From CAZXFG01 sp964640515 (GTDB lineage Bacteria > Patescibacteriota > Patescibacteriia > Magasanikbacterales > GWA2-37-8): a stretch of DNA of 10,169 nt. The notes under the pieces are model-generated. The model was not told the origin of the DNA. It ran no database searches and saw only the letters and a list, made by a program, of their open reading frames with translations. Both the position numbers and the translations under genes were made by a program. The stretch covers positions 1 through 10,169 of the forward strand of contig CAZXFG010000030.1 in assembly GCA_964640515.1 (NCBI GenBank), given 5' to 3'. This document shows positions 1 through 7,812 of the stretch, piece after piece. Position 1 is the first letter of the stretch, and each line of letters begins with the position of its first letter.

Positions 1-232
1 GTCACTAAATCTAGCTATTATTAATATCCTGCCCTTGCCGGCTTTAGACGGCGGTCGTTTATTCTTTTTGTTTATTAATAAATTGCGCCGCCGGCCGATT
101 AGCCAGAAAATAGAGCAGAATATCCATCTCATCGGGTTTAATTTGTTGATTTTACTGGTTATCATAGTTACTATTAAAGATGTGGGCGCTTTTCGCGGGG
201 TTTTTATGAATTTGTTAAATAAAGTATTTTAA
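1..232 (+). CDS. rseP: RIP metalloprotease RseP (site-2 protease, M50), C-terminal fragment
   Basis: Only the last 76 codons are present; the reading frame enters at base 2 and ends with TAA at 230-232. The visible protein begins with an Asn- and Ile-rich helix followed by NILPLPALDGGR (bases 26-61), the NxxPxPxLDGG signature of M50 site-2 proteases. Its Asp is the third zinc ligand, the HExxH ligands lying further upstream outside the window. After a short basic loop (KLRRRPIS) comes a last hydrophobic helix (about GFNLLILLVIIVTI) and a short tail. The family cuts transmembrane substrates within the membrane, classically anti-sigma factors, and may also clear remnant signal peptides. It lies 25 bp upstream of pheS on the same strand with no recognisable terminator between, so the two may be cotranscribed. 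The family call is firm; the substrate cannot be inferred. Confidence 0.9.
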   Translation, partial: SLNLAIINILPLPALDGGRLFFLFINKLRRRPISQKIEQNIHLIGFNLLILLVIIVTIKDVGAFRGVFMNLLNKVF

Positions 233-257
233 TCCCATATTTTAGCCGGCTTTTTGT

Positions 258-1304
258 ATGCAGAAAAAATTAGAACAATTAAAAACCGAAGCCGTTTTGG
301 CTATTAAGGCGGTTAAAGACCAGCTTCGTTTGACTGAATTGGAAAATAAATATTTAGGCCGTAAAAATGGCGAATTGACCGACCTGCTTAAAGGATTGAA
401 AGATATGGAAGAAGGCGAGCGCAAAATAGTCGGGCAAGCGGCTAATGAAGTAAAAATTGCCTTGGTTACAGAGCTGGCAAAAAAGAAAAGTGAATTACAG
501 GCCAGTGAATGGTCAGTGGCTCTGGAACAAGAAAGAGTGGATGTTACCCAGCCGGCGCTGCCTGCCGAAGAGCGAGGGCATTTACATCCATTGTCATTAG
601 TTAGAAATGAACTGGAAGATTTTTTTACTTCCCTGGGATTTATGGTGTTGGACGGACCGGAATTGGAAAGCGATTATTATAATTTTGAAGCCGTGAATAT
701 TCCTAAAACTCATCCGGCGCGTGATTCCCAGGATACTTTTTATATCAAAGGACACGAAATCAGTTCGGCTGTGCCTTGGGTGATGCGTACTCAAACTTCT
801 ACCATGCAGGTAAGGGCCATGCAAAAATACGGCGCGCCTCTGCGCGCCATAGTGCCGGGAAAATGTTTCCGCAATGAAGCCACGGACGCTCGCCATGAAC
901 ACACTTTTTATCAGTTGGAAGGGGTGGTGGTGGGTGAAAATATTAATTTTAGCCATTTGAAAGGGGTGATGGAAGCCATGTTGCAACACTTGTATGGCGC
1001 GGAAACTAAATTACGCTTACGGCCAAAGTTTTTTCCTTTTGTGGAGCCGGGCGTGAATGGAGAAGTTTCTTGCTTCTTATGTCACGGGGTTGGCTGTCGG
1101 GTCTGCAAACAAACAGGTTGGCTGGAAATTTTGGGAGCCGGCATGATTCATCCGAATGTATTGAAAGAAGGCGAAATTGACCCGAAAAAATATCAAGGTT
1201 TTGCCTTTGGTTTTGGCCTAGATCGTTTGGTCATGCTTAAATACGGTATTGAAAATATCCGTCTTTTGCAAGAGGGGAATTTGCGATTTTTAAAACAGTT
1301 TTAA
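258..1304 (+). CDS. pheS: Phenylalanyl-tRNA synthetase alpha subunit
   Basis: 348 residues, a normal length for bacterial PheS. It forms the catalytic half of the (alpha-beta)2 enzyme that charges tRNA-Phe in the cytoplasm. Residues 1-90 are the charged helical coiled-coil arm that contacts tRNA. The class II core follows: GHLHPLSLVRNELEDFF (107-123), DGPELESDYYNFEALN-like substrate loop (132-146), RTQTSTMQ (177-184), motif 2 with CFRNEATDARHEHTFYQLEG (203-222), and motif 3 GFGLDRLVMLKYGI (318-331). Between the FPFVEPG segment (259-265) and the WLEILGAGM strand (288-296) lies a four-cysteine insert, C272-x2-C275-x4-C280-x2-C283, that looks like a zinc knuckle; Escherichia coli-type PheS lacks it, though similar inserts occur in other bacterial PheS. 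The ATG at 258 opens the expected N-terminal helix. No Shine-Dalgarno is visible ahead of it. pheT follows after 3 nt, so translation is probably coupled. Confidence 0.97.
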   Translation: MQKKLEQLKTEAVLAIKAVKDQLRLTELENKYLGRKNGELTDLLKGLKDMEEGERKIVGQAANEVKIALVTELAKKKSELQASEWSVALEQERVDVTQPALPAEERGHLHPLSLVRNELEDFFTSLGFMVLDGPELESDYYNFEAVNIPKTHPARDSQDTFYIKGHEISSAVPWVMRTQTSTMQVRAMQKYGAPLRAIVPGKCFRNEATDARHEHTFYQLEGVVVGENINFSHLKGVMEAMLQHLYGAETKLRLRPKFFPFVEPGVNGEVSCFLCHGVGCRVCKQTGWLEILGAGMIHPNVLKEGEIDPKKYQGFAFGFGLDRLVMLKYGIENIRLLQEGNLRFLKQF

Positions 1305-1307
1305 TTT

Positions 1308-3755
1308 ATGTTAGTTTCCTACAATTGGCTTAAAAAGCATGTCAATATAAATAATAATTTTTCCGCCGAGGAAGTGGCGGCGAAATTGAAATCCAGCACC
1401 GTGGAAGTGGAGAAAGTGGCCTATCAAGGGAAGAATTTGGAAAGCGTGGTGGTGGGCAAGGTGGTGACAGCAGACAAACATCCTAATGCCGATAAATTAA
1501 AAGTTTGCCAGGTGGATGTAGGCGGAGAAAATTTGCCTATTGTTTGCGGTGGTAGCAATGTAAGCATGGGAATGCTCGTAGCCGTGGCTAAAGTAGGCGC
1601 TAAAGTGCAATGGCATGGCGAAGGAGAATTAGCGGAGCTTGTGCCGACCAAAATTCGCGGGGTGGAATCGCGGGGCATGATTTGCGCCAGCACCGAGGTT
1701 GGCCTGGGTCAGATGTTTCCTTTAAAAGAAGAAAAAGAAATTTTGGATTTGAGCCATTTTAATTTTGTCGTAGGCACGCCTTTGGCCGAGGCCTTGAAAT
1801 TAGACGACTATATTTTTGAAATTGACAATAAGTCTCTCTCGCATCGTCCGGATTTATGGGGGCATTATGGTTTGGCGCGCGAAGTGGCCACGATTTTTAA
1901 TCGCGATTTGAATGAATATCAAACCAAAGAAATTAAGGATAATAAAGAAATAAAACTGGAAGTAAAAGTGGAAGATGAGGAATTATGTCCTCGGTATATG
2001 GCCGTGGCTGTGGGCGGAATAAAGATAGGAGAATCGCCAGCTTGGTTGAAACAGCAATTATTGGCCGTGGGTTTGCGTCCGATTAATAATATCGTGGATA
2101 TTACCAATTATTTGATGCTGGATTTGGGCCAGCCCATGCACGCTTTTGACGCGACAAAAATCAACGGGCATAAAATTATTGTGCGCCGAGCTAAAGAAGG
2201 GGAAGAATTTGTGGCTTTGGACGAGAGCCGGCATAAATTAACTAGCGAAGTGTTAGTGATTGCCGACGCCAAAGGGCCGGTGGCTTTAGCCGGAGTGATG
2301 GGTGGTTTGGAGAGCGGGGTGACTGGCGAGACTCAAACAGTAATTTTTGAATCCGCGAATTTTAATTCGACCTCCATTCGCAAAACTTCCACTAGATTAG
2401 GATTACGCACTGATTCGGCTATTCGTTTTGAAAAAAGTTTAGATCCTAATTTGGCGGCGCTGGCTTTACGCCGAGCCGTGGAATTGACTTTGGAGTTGTG
2501 TCCGGAGGCTAAGGTGGTCAGCAAAGTGGTGGATAAAAAACATTTCACTCTGCCCATCGGACCGATTGAAATCGCTCTGGAGACTTTTCAACAAAAATTG
2601 GGAGTAAAGTTAGAGGAAAAGGAAATTATTCGTATTTTAAGTAAATTAGGTTTTGAAATTAAACAAAAGAAGACTTCTTTGTCAGTCAAGATTCCCACTT
2701 GGCGGGCCACCAAAGATATTTCTTTGGCTGAAGATTTAGTGGAAGAGGTGGCCAGAATTTACGGTTTTGACCGGATTCCTTCAGCTTTGCCTGTTTTTCC
2801 AATCGTGCCTCCTTTGGAGAATAAACAAAGGGCCTTGGAGAGAAAAATACAAAATGTTTTAGCCGGAGAGTTGGGTTATACTGAAGCGTATAATTATTCT
2901 TTTGTCAGCGCCGCCCAGGTTCAGCAGTTAGGCATTGATTTATCTAAATATATTGAATTGGACAATCCCTTATCCAAAGAAAAACCATATTTACGACGCA
3001 ATTTGTTGACCAATTTATTGGATAATGTCGCGGTTAATTTGAAAAATTGCGGAGAAATAAAAATTTTTGAAATCGGCAAGGTGTTTACCAATGAAGAAAC
3101 CGGTTTGCGCAGTCGAGCCAACAGCGATGATTTGTTGCCGCGCCAGGATACTTGGCTTACCACCATATATGTTGATAAAACGGACAGCAATCCCTTCTGG
3201 CAGGCGCGGCGAGTGGTAGAAACAGTCTTGGCCGCTTTGAATATTAAATGGGAGATTGCTCCGTTAGACAGAGTTTTGTCTTGGGAGCATCCTTCACGGC
3301 TGGGAATTTTTTCCGTGGCCGGCACAGTGGCGGGGAGCATGTTTGAACTGCATCCGGCTGTGGCGCACAATTTAGGTTTGGAATTTCGAGCGGGATTAGT
3401 GAGTATGAATTTGAGTAAATTATCAGATGTGTTGATTAAAAATCCAATGTCAATGTCCCATCGCGCGATTACTGTTTATCCGGAGGTAACGCGTGATTTG
3501 GCTTTTGTGGTGGAAAAAACAATAAAGCATGCCGATATCTTGACGACTTTAGAAAACATTGATCATCTGCTCAAAAAAGTGGAGTTGTTTGATGTCTACG
3601 CGGGAAAAAATATTGGCGAGAACCGCAAGAGCATGGCTTATCACTTGATTTATGGACACCACGAACGCACTTTGACCGCCGAGGAAATAGATAAAGCGCA
3701 AGAAAAAATTATCAAAACTCTGGAGAAAAAAGTAAAAGCCGAAATAAGAAAATAA
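1308..3755 (+). CDS. pheT: Phenylalanyl-tRNA synthetase beta subunit
   Basis: 815 residues, the usual size of full-length bacterial PheT. Domains in order: N-terminal B1 segment; EMAP/OB-type tRNA-binding domain at about 40-150 (VVVGKVVTADKHPNADKLKV); B3/B4 domain at about 210-400 including NIVDITNYLMLDLGQPMHAFD (261-281), the module that holds the Tyr-tRNA-Phe editing site; B5 domain at about 412-490, ending in the PTWRATKDISLAEDLVEEVARIYG region (463-486); a catalytic-like core without class II catalytic motifs; and the C-terminal ferredoxin-fold anticodon-binding (FDX-ACB) domain at about 724-815 (YPEVTRDLAFVV). It pairs with PheS. The ATG lies 3 nt after the pheS stop, with no Shine-Dalgarno of its own. 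No terminator was seen after the TAA; the next gene has its own promoter about 30 bp downstream. Confidence 0.97.
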   Translation: MLVSYNWLKKHVNINNNFSAEEVAAKLKSSTVEVEKVAYQGKNLESVVVGKVVTADKHPNADKLKVCQVDVGGENLPIVCGGSNVSMGMLVAVAKVGAKVQWHGEGELAELVPTKIRGVESRGMICASTEVGLGQMFPLKEEKEILDLSHFNFVVGTPLAEALKLDDYIFEIDNKSLSHRPDLWGHYGLAREVATIFNRDLNEYQTKEIKDNKEIKLEVKVEDEELCPRYMAVAVGGIKIGESPAWLKQQLLAVGLRPINNIVDITNYLMLDLGQPMHAFDATKINGHKIIVRRAKEGEEFVALDESRHKLTSEVLVIADAKGPVALAGVMGGLESGVTGETQTVIFESANFNSTSIRKTSTRLGLRTDSAIRFEKSLDPNLAALALRRAVELTLELCPEAKVVSKVVDKKHFTLPIGPIEIALETFQQKLGVKLEEKEIIRILSKLGFEIKQKKTSLSVKIPTWRATKDISLAEDLVEEVARIYGFDRIPSALPVFPIVPPLENKQRALERKIQNVLAGELGYTEAYNYSFVSAAQVQQLGIDLSKYIELDNPLSKEKPYLRRNLLTNLLDNVAVNLKNCGEIKIFEIGKVFTNEETGLRSRANSDDLLPRQDTWLTTIYVDKTDSNPFWQARRVVETVLAALNIKWEIAPLDRVLSWEHPSRLGIFSVAGTVAGSMFELHPAVAHNLGLEFRAGLVSMNLSKLSDVLIKNPMSMSHRAITVYPEVTRDLAFVVEKTIKHADILTTLENIDHLLKKVELFDVYAGKNIGENRKSMAYHLIYGHHERTLTAEEIDKAQEKIIKTLEKKVKAEIRK

Positions 3756-3783
3756 TTATCCCCAAGCGTAAAAATTAGAAGAG

Positions 3784-3792
3784 TGGTATAAT
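3784..3792 (+). promoter_or_regulatory. Extended -10 promoter for the 127-residue membrane protein gene
   Basis: TGG at 3784-3786 followed by a perfect TATAAT at 3787-3792 forms a TGn-TATAAT extended -10 element. No good -35 hexamer sits 16-18 bp upstream (AAGCGT at 3764-3769), as expected when an extended -10 compensates. The predicted start is near 3799, giving a leader of about 30 nt that carries a Shine-Dalgarno. Found by reading only; not tested. Confidence 0.65.
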
Positions 3793-3817
3793 AGAATCGG
3801 ATAGGTTTTAATTCTTC

Positions 3818-3824
3818 AAAGGAG
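3818..3824 (+). promoter_or_regulatory. Shine-Dalgarno AAAGGAG for the 127-residue protein
   Basis: AAAGGAG ends 4 nt before the ATG at 3829. It is the only strong ribosome binding site in the window; pheS, pheT, dnaE, the CmpB-like gene, tsaD and HU have none. It fixes the start of the short gene. Confidence 0.8.
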
Positions 3825-3828
3825 AAAT

Positions 3829-4212
3829 ATGATAGTGACCACAAAAGATATTTTGTATTTAGTGATTTCTTTTTGCATCATCTGGGTGACGGTTTTTATT
3901 TGTTGGATGTTTTATTATCTCACTCGTTTATTGCGCAACGCCAACACGATAGTGGAAGAATTCAGAGTGCGCTTGCAAACTTTGTCCGAGGCGATAGATT
4001 ATATCCGCGGGAAGGTGGAGAATATGTCCAGCTTGATGACTTTAGCCAGAAGCGGAGTGACTGGTTTTGTGAAGAATATGGCGGAGAAAAAGGCACGGAA
4101 ATGGATGGAAGAAGGAGCGGAAAGATTTAATGAAACAGCGAGAGAAGCTGTGGGTAAAGCAGTGGCGGCGACCGCCAGAAAGATAAAAAAGACGACGAAG
4201 AAAATTAGATAA
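3829..4212 (+). CDS. Small single-span membrane protein with basic helical tail, function unknown
   Basis: 127 residues. I do not recognise a named family. A hydrophobic segment at about 8-31 (LYLVISFCIIWVTVFICWMFYY) is a single membrane anchor. Residues 35-68 look like an amphipathic helix or coiled coil (LLRNANTIVEEFRVRLQTLSEAIDYI). The C-terminal half is rich in Ala, Glu, Lys and Arg, ending in a strongly basic tail (RKIKKTTKKIR). The architecture recalls DUF948- or YtxH-like proteins (short N-terminal anchor, cytoplasmic helix), but that is only resemblance. The start is supported by AAAGGAG four bases upstream. It appears to be a stand-alone unit, with its own promoter at 3784-3792 and a terminator at 4221-4249. 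The placement between pheT and dnaE says little about function. The gene call is firm because of promoter, ribosome site and terminator. Confidence 0.85.
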   Translation: MIVTTKDILYLVISFCIIWVTVFICWMFYYLTRLLRNANTIVEEFRVRLQTLSEAIDYIRGKVENMSSLMTLARSGVTGFVKNMAEKKARKWMEEGAERFNETAREAVGKAVAATARKIKKTTKKIR

Positions 4213-4220
4213 AATCAGCA

Positions 4221-4249
4221 AAAAATCCCGATTCAGTCGGGATTTTTTT
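4221..4249 (+). terminator. Intrinsic terminator after the 127-residue protein gene
   Basis: ATCCCGA (4225-4231) and TCGGGAT (4237-4243) form a perfect 7-bp stem around the loop TTCAG. It is extended by AAAA (4221-4224) against TTTT (4244-4247), with a T run to 4249. This is a classic rho-independent terminator, 8 nt after the stop codon. The A run on the 5' side means it could also stop transcription from the opposite strand. It isolates dnaE transcription from upstream genes. Confidence 0.9.
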
Positions 4250-4251
4250 AA

Positions 4252-4279
4252 TTTGATTTAAATCATCATTTGCGATAAT
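4252..4279 (+). promoter_or_regulatory. Predicted dnaE promoter, close to the start codon
   Basis: TGC-GATAAT at 4271-4279 is an extended -10 element (5 of 6 matches to TATAAT). A weak -35, TTTGAT at 4252-4257, lies 16 bp upstream. A 12-bp perfect palindrome, TGATTTAAATCA (4254-4265), overlaps the -35 region and could be an operator, though palindromes this short arise by chance. Transcription would start at about 4286, only some 5 nt before the dnaE ATG, and no Shine-Dalgarno is present. Confidence 0.55.
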
Positions 4280-4290
4280 ATACCCCAGCT

Positions 4291-7200
4291 ATGAGTTTTG
4301 TTCATCTCCATGTTCACAGCCATTATTCTTTGTTGGATGGGCTGCCTAAAATTAAAGAGCTGGTCAAAACCGCTAAACAGCGGGGATTCAACGCGCTGGC
4401 CCTGACCGACCACGGCAATATGTATGGGGCGATTGAGTTTTACGAGGCCTGCTTAAAAGAAGGCATTAAACCAATAATCGGTTTAGAAGCTTATCTCGCG
4501 CCCGCCAGTCGTTTTGACAAAGATCCTAATGACAAATATTATCATTTGTTGCTCTTGGCTTTGGATTATACCGGTTATAAAAATTTGATGAAATTATCCT
4601 CCCTATCTCATTTAGATGGTTTCTATTATCGTCCGCGGGTGGATAAAGAATTACTGCGCCAATATCACGAAGGGTTAATCGGCACCAGCGCTTGTTTGGG
4701 CGGTGAACTTCCTTGGATTTTACGCAAAGAGAATAATTATGAGAAAGCGGTGAAAGTGGCCAAGGAGTATGAAGAAATTTTTGGCAAAGATAATTTTTTC
4801 TTGGAGCTGATGGACTTGCCGGCTCAAGAAGGCCAGATGGAATTGAATAACCAGTTGGTTCGTTTGTCCAAAGATACCGGCTTACCGCTTATCGTCACTC
4901 GTGACGCGCACTATTTGAGTCCTGATGATGCCGAAGCCCAAGATGTACTGACTTGTATCCGCGACGGCCGGACTATTGATGATGCTAATCGGCGGAATAG
5001 AATGGGTATAGACAATTCGTTGTGTTCAGCCGAAGAAATTACCAGCCGTTTTAAACACATTCCGGAAGCCATAGAAAATACAGTGAAAATCGCGGAGCGG
5101 GTAAATCTTAAATTAGAGTTGAACAAATGGCATTTTCCACATCTTGTTTTGCCGCCGGGAAAGACGGCCGACGATTCTCTTCGCGGGTCGGTGTATGAGC
5201 GTTTGGCCAAATTGATGGAAATTACCGATGAAGTCAAGAAAAGAGTAGAGTATGAATTGGAGGTAATCACCAAAAAGAAATATTCGCCGTATTTTATTGT
5301 GGTGGCTGATTATGTAGAGTATGCCCGCACTCATGGGATTGTAGAGACTACTCGTGGATCGGGCGCGGGTTCTATTGTGGCCTATGCTTTGGGCATTACC
5401 ACGGTCAATCCGTTGTTTTTTAAATTGCCCTTTGAGCGTTTTCTAAACCCGTTTCGTCCCAGCCCGCCTGATATTGACGCGGATTTTGCCGATGATCGCC
5501 GTAATGACATGATTGCCTATGTGACAGAAAAATACGGGGCGGATAAGGTGGCGCAGATTATTACTTTTGGTACCATGATGGCTAGGGGAGCGATCCGCGA
5601 TGTGGGTCGAGCTTTGGGTTATGCTTATTCTTTCTGCGACCAGGTGTCTAAACTGATTCCTTTCGGAGCGCAGGGTTTTCAAATGACCATTGCCAAAGCT
5701 ATAGAATTAGAGCCGGATTTAAAAAGTCTGTATGAAAAGGATCCGCGAGTGCAACGCTTGCTGGATTTGGCGCAAAAAATTGAAGGTTGCGCCCGCCATA
5801 CTTCCATCCACGCGGCCGGCGTGGTTATTTCTCCCACACCTCTTACTGATTTTACTCCGGTCCAGCACGAGGTCGGAGGCGAGCGGGTGACTACCCAATA
5901 CGAAATGCACGCGGTAGAAGCGGCTGGTCTCCTAAAAATGGACTTTTTGGGCATCAGAAATTTGTCCATCTTGGGTCATGCCATTGAGATAGTGGAAAAA
6001 ACTACCGGTCATAAGATTGATATATATAATCTGTATCCTTGGGATGACAAAAAGACCTATGAGATGCTGGCGCGCGGTGAGACTGTGGGCGTGTTTCAGC
6101 TTTCCGGTTCAGGCATGACTCGTTATTTAAAAGATCTTAAGCCCTCCAATATTTTTGATATTATGGCCATGGTGGCTCTATTTCGTCCTGGTCCCATGGA
6201 ATCTATCCCTGAATATATCCGACGAAAGCACCACCCGGAACTGATAGAATATCTAGATCCACGGATGAAAGATTATTTAGATAAGTCTTTGGGGTTAATG
6301 GTCTATCAGGAGGATGTTTTACTGACGGCCATTGCGTTGGCCGGTTATAATTGGGAGGAAGTGGATAAATTCAGGAAGGCCATGGGCAAGAAAATTCCCG
6401 CGGAAATGGCCAAACAAAAAGATAAATTTTTTAAGGGCTGTAAAGAACACGGTAAATTGCCGGAAGTAAAAGTCCACCGTTTGTGGGAATTGATTGAGCC
6501 GTTTGCCGCCTATGGATTTGGCAAAGCGCACGCCGCGTCTTATGGGGTAGTGGCTTATCAAACCGCTTTCATGAAAGCAAATTTTCCTATTCAGTATATG
6601 ACGGCGGTGCTGATTGCCGAGAGTGGGGATGTGGAAAAAGTGCCGGAAATTATCCAAGAATGCGAGCGGCTTGGTATTAAAGTTTTGCCTCCGGATATTA
6701 ACGAGAGTTTCAAAAGTTTCGCCATGGTGACACCGGAAGATGGTTCAGCCGCGCATATCCGCTTTGGCTTGAACGGGATAAAGAATCTGGGCGAGCATAT
6801 TGCCGAGGAGATTTATCGCGAACGCAAAAAAGGCGGACGATATCAGAGTTTGGAAGATTTTTTGAGCCGAGTGAAAGATCGAGATTTAAACAAAAAATCA
6901 TTGGAGAGCTTGATCAAATGCGGGGCTCTGGACTCGTTGGCTTTTGATCGTGGTTTACTCCTGGCTAATAGTGAGAATTTGTTGAATTATTCGCGACAGA
7001 TACAAGAAAAGTCCGGTTCGTCCCAGAATTCTTTGTTCAGCGGGACTACCATTGATTTGGCTAGCCAAGTGCGATTAGATCCGGCTCCGATAGCCACAGA
7101 AGACAATAAACTACACTGGGAAAAGGAATTGTTGGGGCTTTATGTGACTGCCCATCCGTTCACCTATTTTGAGCAGGCCATGGGTCGAGCATTGACGCCC

Positions 7201-7773
7201 ATTAAAGATTTGTCGCATCAAGCGCGCAATCATTGGGTGGTGGTGGGTGGAGTAGTGGATAGCACTAAAAAGAAAATTACCAGGAGTGGCCAGCCCATGA
7301 TGTTTGTGACTATTCAGGATACTACTAATAATCTGGAGTTGTTGGTTTTTCCTCGCACCTATGAAACGACCAAAGAAGTATGGGTGGAGGGCAAGATGGT
7401 CTGTGTGGTGGGCCGGACTTCGGAAGGGGAAGGGGATGATAAATTATTCGTGGAAAAGGCCTACGAATTGACTAAGGACAATGTCAAACAGCTCACGGCG
7501 CAATTAGCGGTCAATACGGGTGAGCCGTCTATTCGCGAGTACGCTCCGGCCAAAGTGTTACCGCCAGAGGGCTTGGAAATTAGTTTGAACGCCTCGGAAG
7601 TCAAAGAGAAAGCTGAAGCGATTAAAGCCGTGTTGGCCAAGCATCCGGGAGATAAAAAAGTTTTTTTAATTGTGGGCAATAAAAAAATAAAGACTTCTTA
7701 TCAGGTGGACATGTCAGATGCCTTGCGTCAAGAACTGGAAGCCATTGTCGGTACTGGTCGGGTTAGGGTATAA
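4291..7773 (+). CDS. dnaE: DNA polymerase III alpha subunit, DnaE type
   Basis: 1160 residues, normal for DnaE; the replicative polymerase subunit at the fork. Order: PHP domain (1-about 275), palm/thumb/fingers (about 290-800), tandem helix-hairpin-helix (about 825-890), clamp-binding peptide, OB fold (about 981-1045), C-terminal tau-binding-type domain. Polymerase catalytic Asp residues are D396 and D398 in PDIDADF (393-399) and D551 in KMDFLG (549-554). The PHP domain keeps what look like all nine metal ligands of proofreading-competent DnaE: H7, H9, D16, H41, E66, H85, C135, D205, H207. QNSLF (912-916) matches the Qxx(L/M)F beta-clamp-binding consensus. The ATG at 4291 opens the standard SFVHLHVHS start; there is no Shine-Dalgarno and the predicted transcription start is very close. 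Upstream is a terminator, so the gene is transcribed separately from the preceding one. Confidence 0.97.
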   Translation: MSFVHLHVHSHYSLLDGLPKIKELVKTAKQRGFNALALTDHGNMYGAIEFYEACLKEGIKPIIGLEAYLAPASRFDKDPNDKYYHLLLLALDYTGYKNLMKLSSLSHLDGFYYRPRVDKELLRQYHEGLIGTSACLGGELPWILRKENNYEKAVKVAKEYEEIFGKDNFFLELMDLPAQEGQMELNNQLVRLSKDTGLPLIVTRDAHYLSPDDAEAQDVLTCIRDGRTIDDANRRNRMGIDNSLCSAEEITSRFKHIPEAIENTVKIAERVNLKLELNKWHFPHLVLPPGKTADDSLRGSVYERLAKLMEITDEVKKRVEYELEVITKKKYSPYFIVVADYVEYARTHGIVETTRGSGAGSIVAYALGITTVNPLFFKLPFERFLNPFRPSPPDIDADFADDRRNDMIAYVTEKYGADKVAQIITFGTMMARGAIRDVGRALGYAYSFCDQVSKLIPFGAQGFQMTIAKAIELEPDLKSLYEKDPRVQRLLDLAQKIEGCARHTSIHAAGVVISPTPLTDFTPVQHEVGGERVTTQYEMHAVEAAGLLKMDFLGIRNLSILGHAIEIVEKTTGHKIDIYNLYPWDDKKTYEMLARGETVGVFQLSGSGMTRYLKDLKPSNIFDIMAMVALFRPGPMESIPEYIRRKHHPELIEYLDPRMKDYLDKSLGLMVYQEDVLLTAIALAGYNWEEVDKFRKAMGKKIPAEMAKQKDKFFKGCKEHGKLPEVKVHRLWELIEPFAAYGFGKAHAASYGVVAYQTAFMKANFPIQYMTAVLIAESGDVEKVPEIIQECERLGIKVLPPDINESFKSFAMVTPEDGSAAHIRFGLNGIKNLGEHIAEEIYRERKKGGRYQSLEDFLSRVKDRDLNKKSLESLIKCGALDSLAFDRGLLLANSENLLNYSRQIQEKSGSSQNSLFSGTTIDLASQVRLDPAPIATEDNKLHWEKELLGLYVTAHPFTYFEQAMGRALTPIKDLSHQARNHWVVVGGVVDSTKKKITRSGQPMMFVTIQDTTNNLELLVFPRTYETTKEVWVEGKMVCVVGRTSEGEGDDKLFVEKAYELTKDNVKQLTAQLAVNTGEPSIREYAPAKVLPPEGLEISLNASEVKEKAEAIKAVLAKHPGDKKVFLIVGNKKIKTSYQVDMSDALRQELEAIVGTGRVRV

Positions 7774-7786
7774 TTACTAGGTAATT
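7772..7786. repeat. Small inverted repeat at the dnaE stop codon
   Basis: AATTAC (7772-7777) and GTAATT (7781-7786) form a 6-bp stem with a TAG loop, beginning inside the dnaE stop codon. A second small repeat, AAGC-TTT-GCTT, follows at 7789-7799 and runs into the next -10 box. No T run follows, so it is not a convincing terminator; it might be a regulatory site of the next gene or chance. Confidence 0.35.
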
Positions 7787-7798
7787 TCAAGCTTTGCT

Positions 7799-7804
7799 TA
7801 CAAT
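7799..7804 (+). promoter_or_regulatory. Predicted -10 box for a leaderless membrane protein mRNA
   Basis: TACAAT (5 of 6 matches to TATAAT) ends 8 nt before the ATG at 7813, which puts the expected transcription start at about 7811. There is no Shine-Dalgarno. No good -35 is seen; the best is a weak TTACTA at 7774-7779 with a 19-bp spacer. This is the usual geometry of a leaderless gene: a -10 box directly upstream of the start codon. Confidence 0.5.
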
Positions 7805-7812
7805 ACCGATAT

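Noticed and set aside
233..257. AGCCGGCT followed by T run as a terminator between rseP and pheS
   Set aside because: The self-complementary 8-mer leaves no loop; at most a 3-bp stem. No convincing promoter for pheS was found here either.
3873..4130. 85-residue open frame overlapping the 127-residue gene
   Set aside because: No ribosome site, no recognisable motifs, and the other frame has promoter, Shine-Dalgarno and a membrane anchor.
7772..7799. Two small hairpins after dnaE as a terminator
   Set aside because: Short AT-rich or 4-bp stems with no T run; kept only as a low-confidence repeat.
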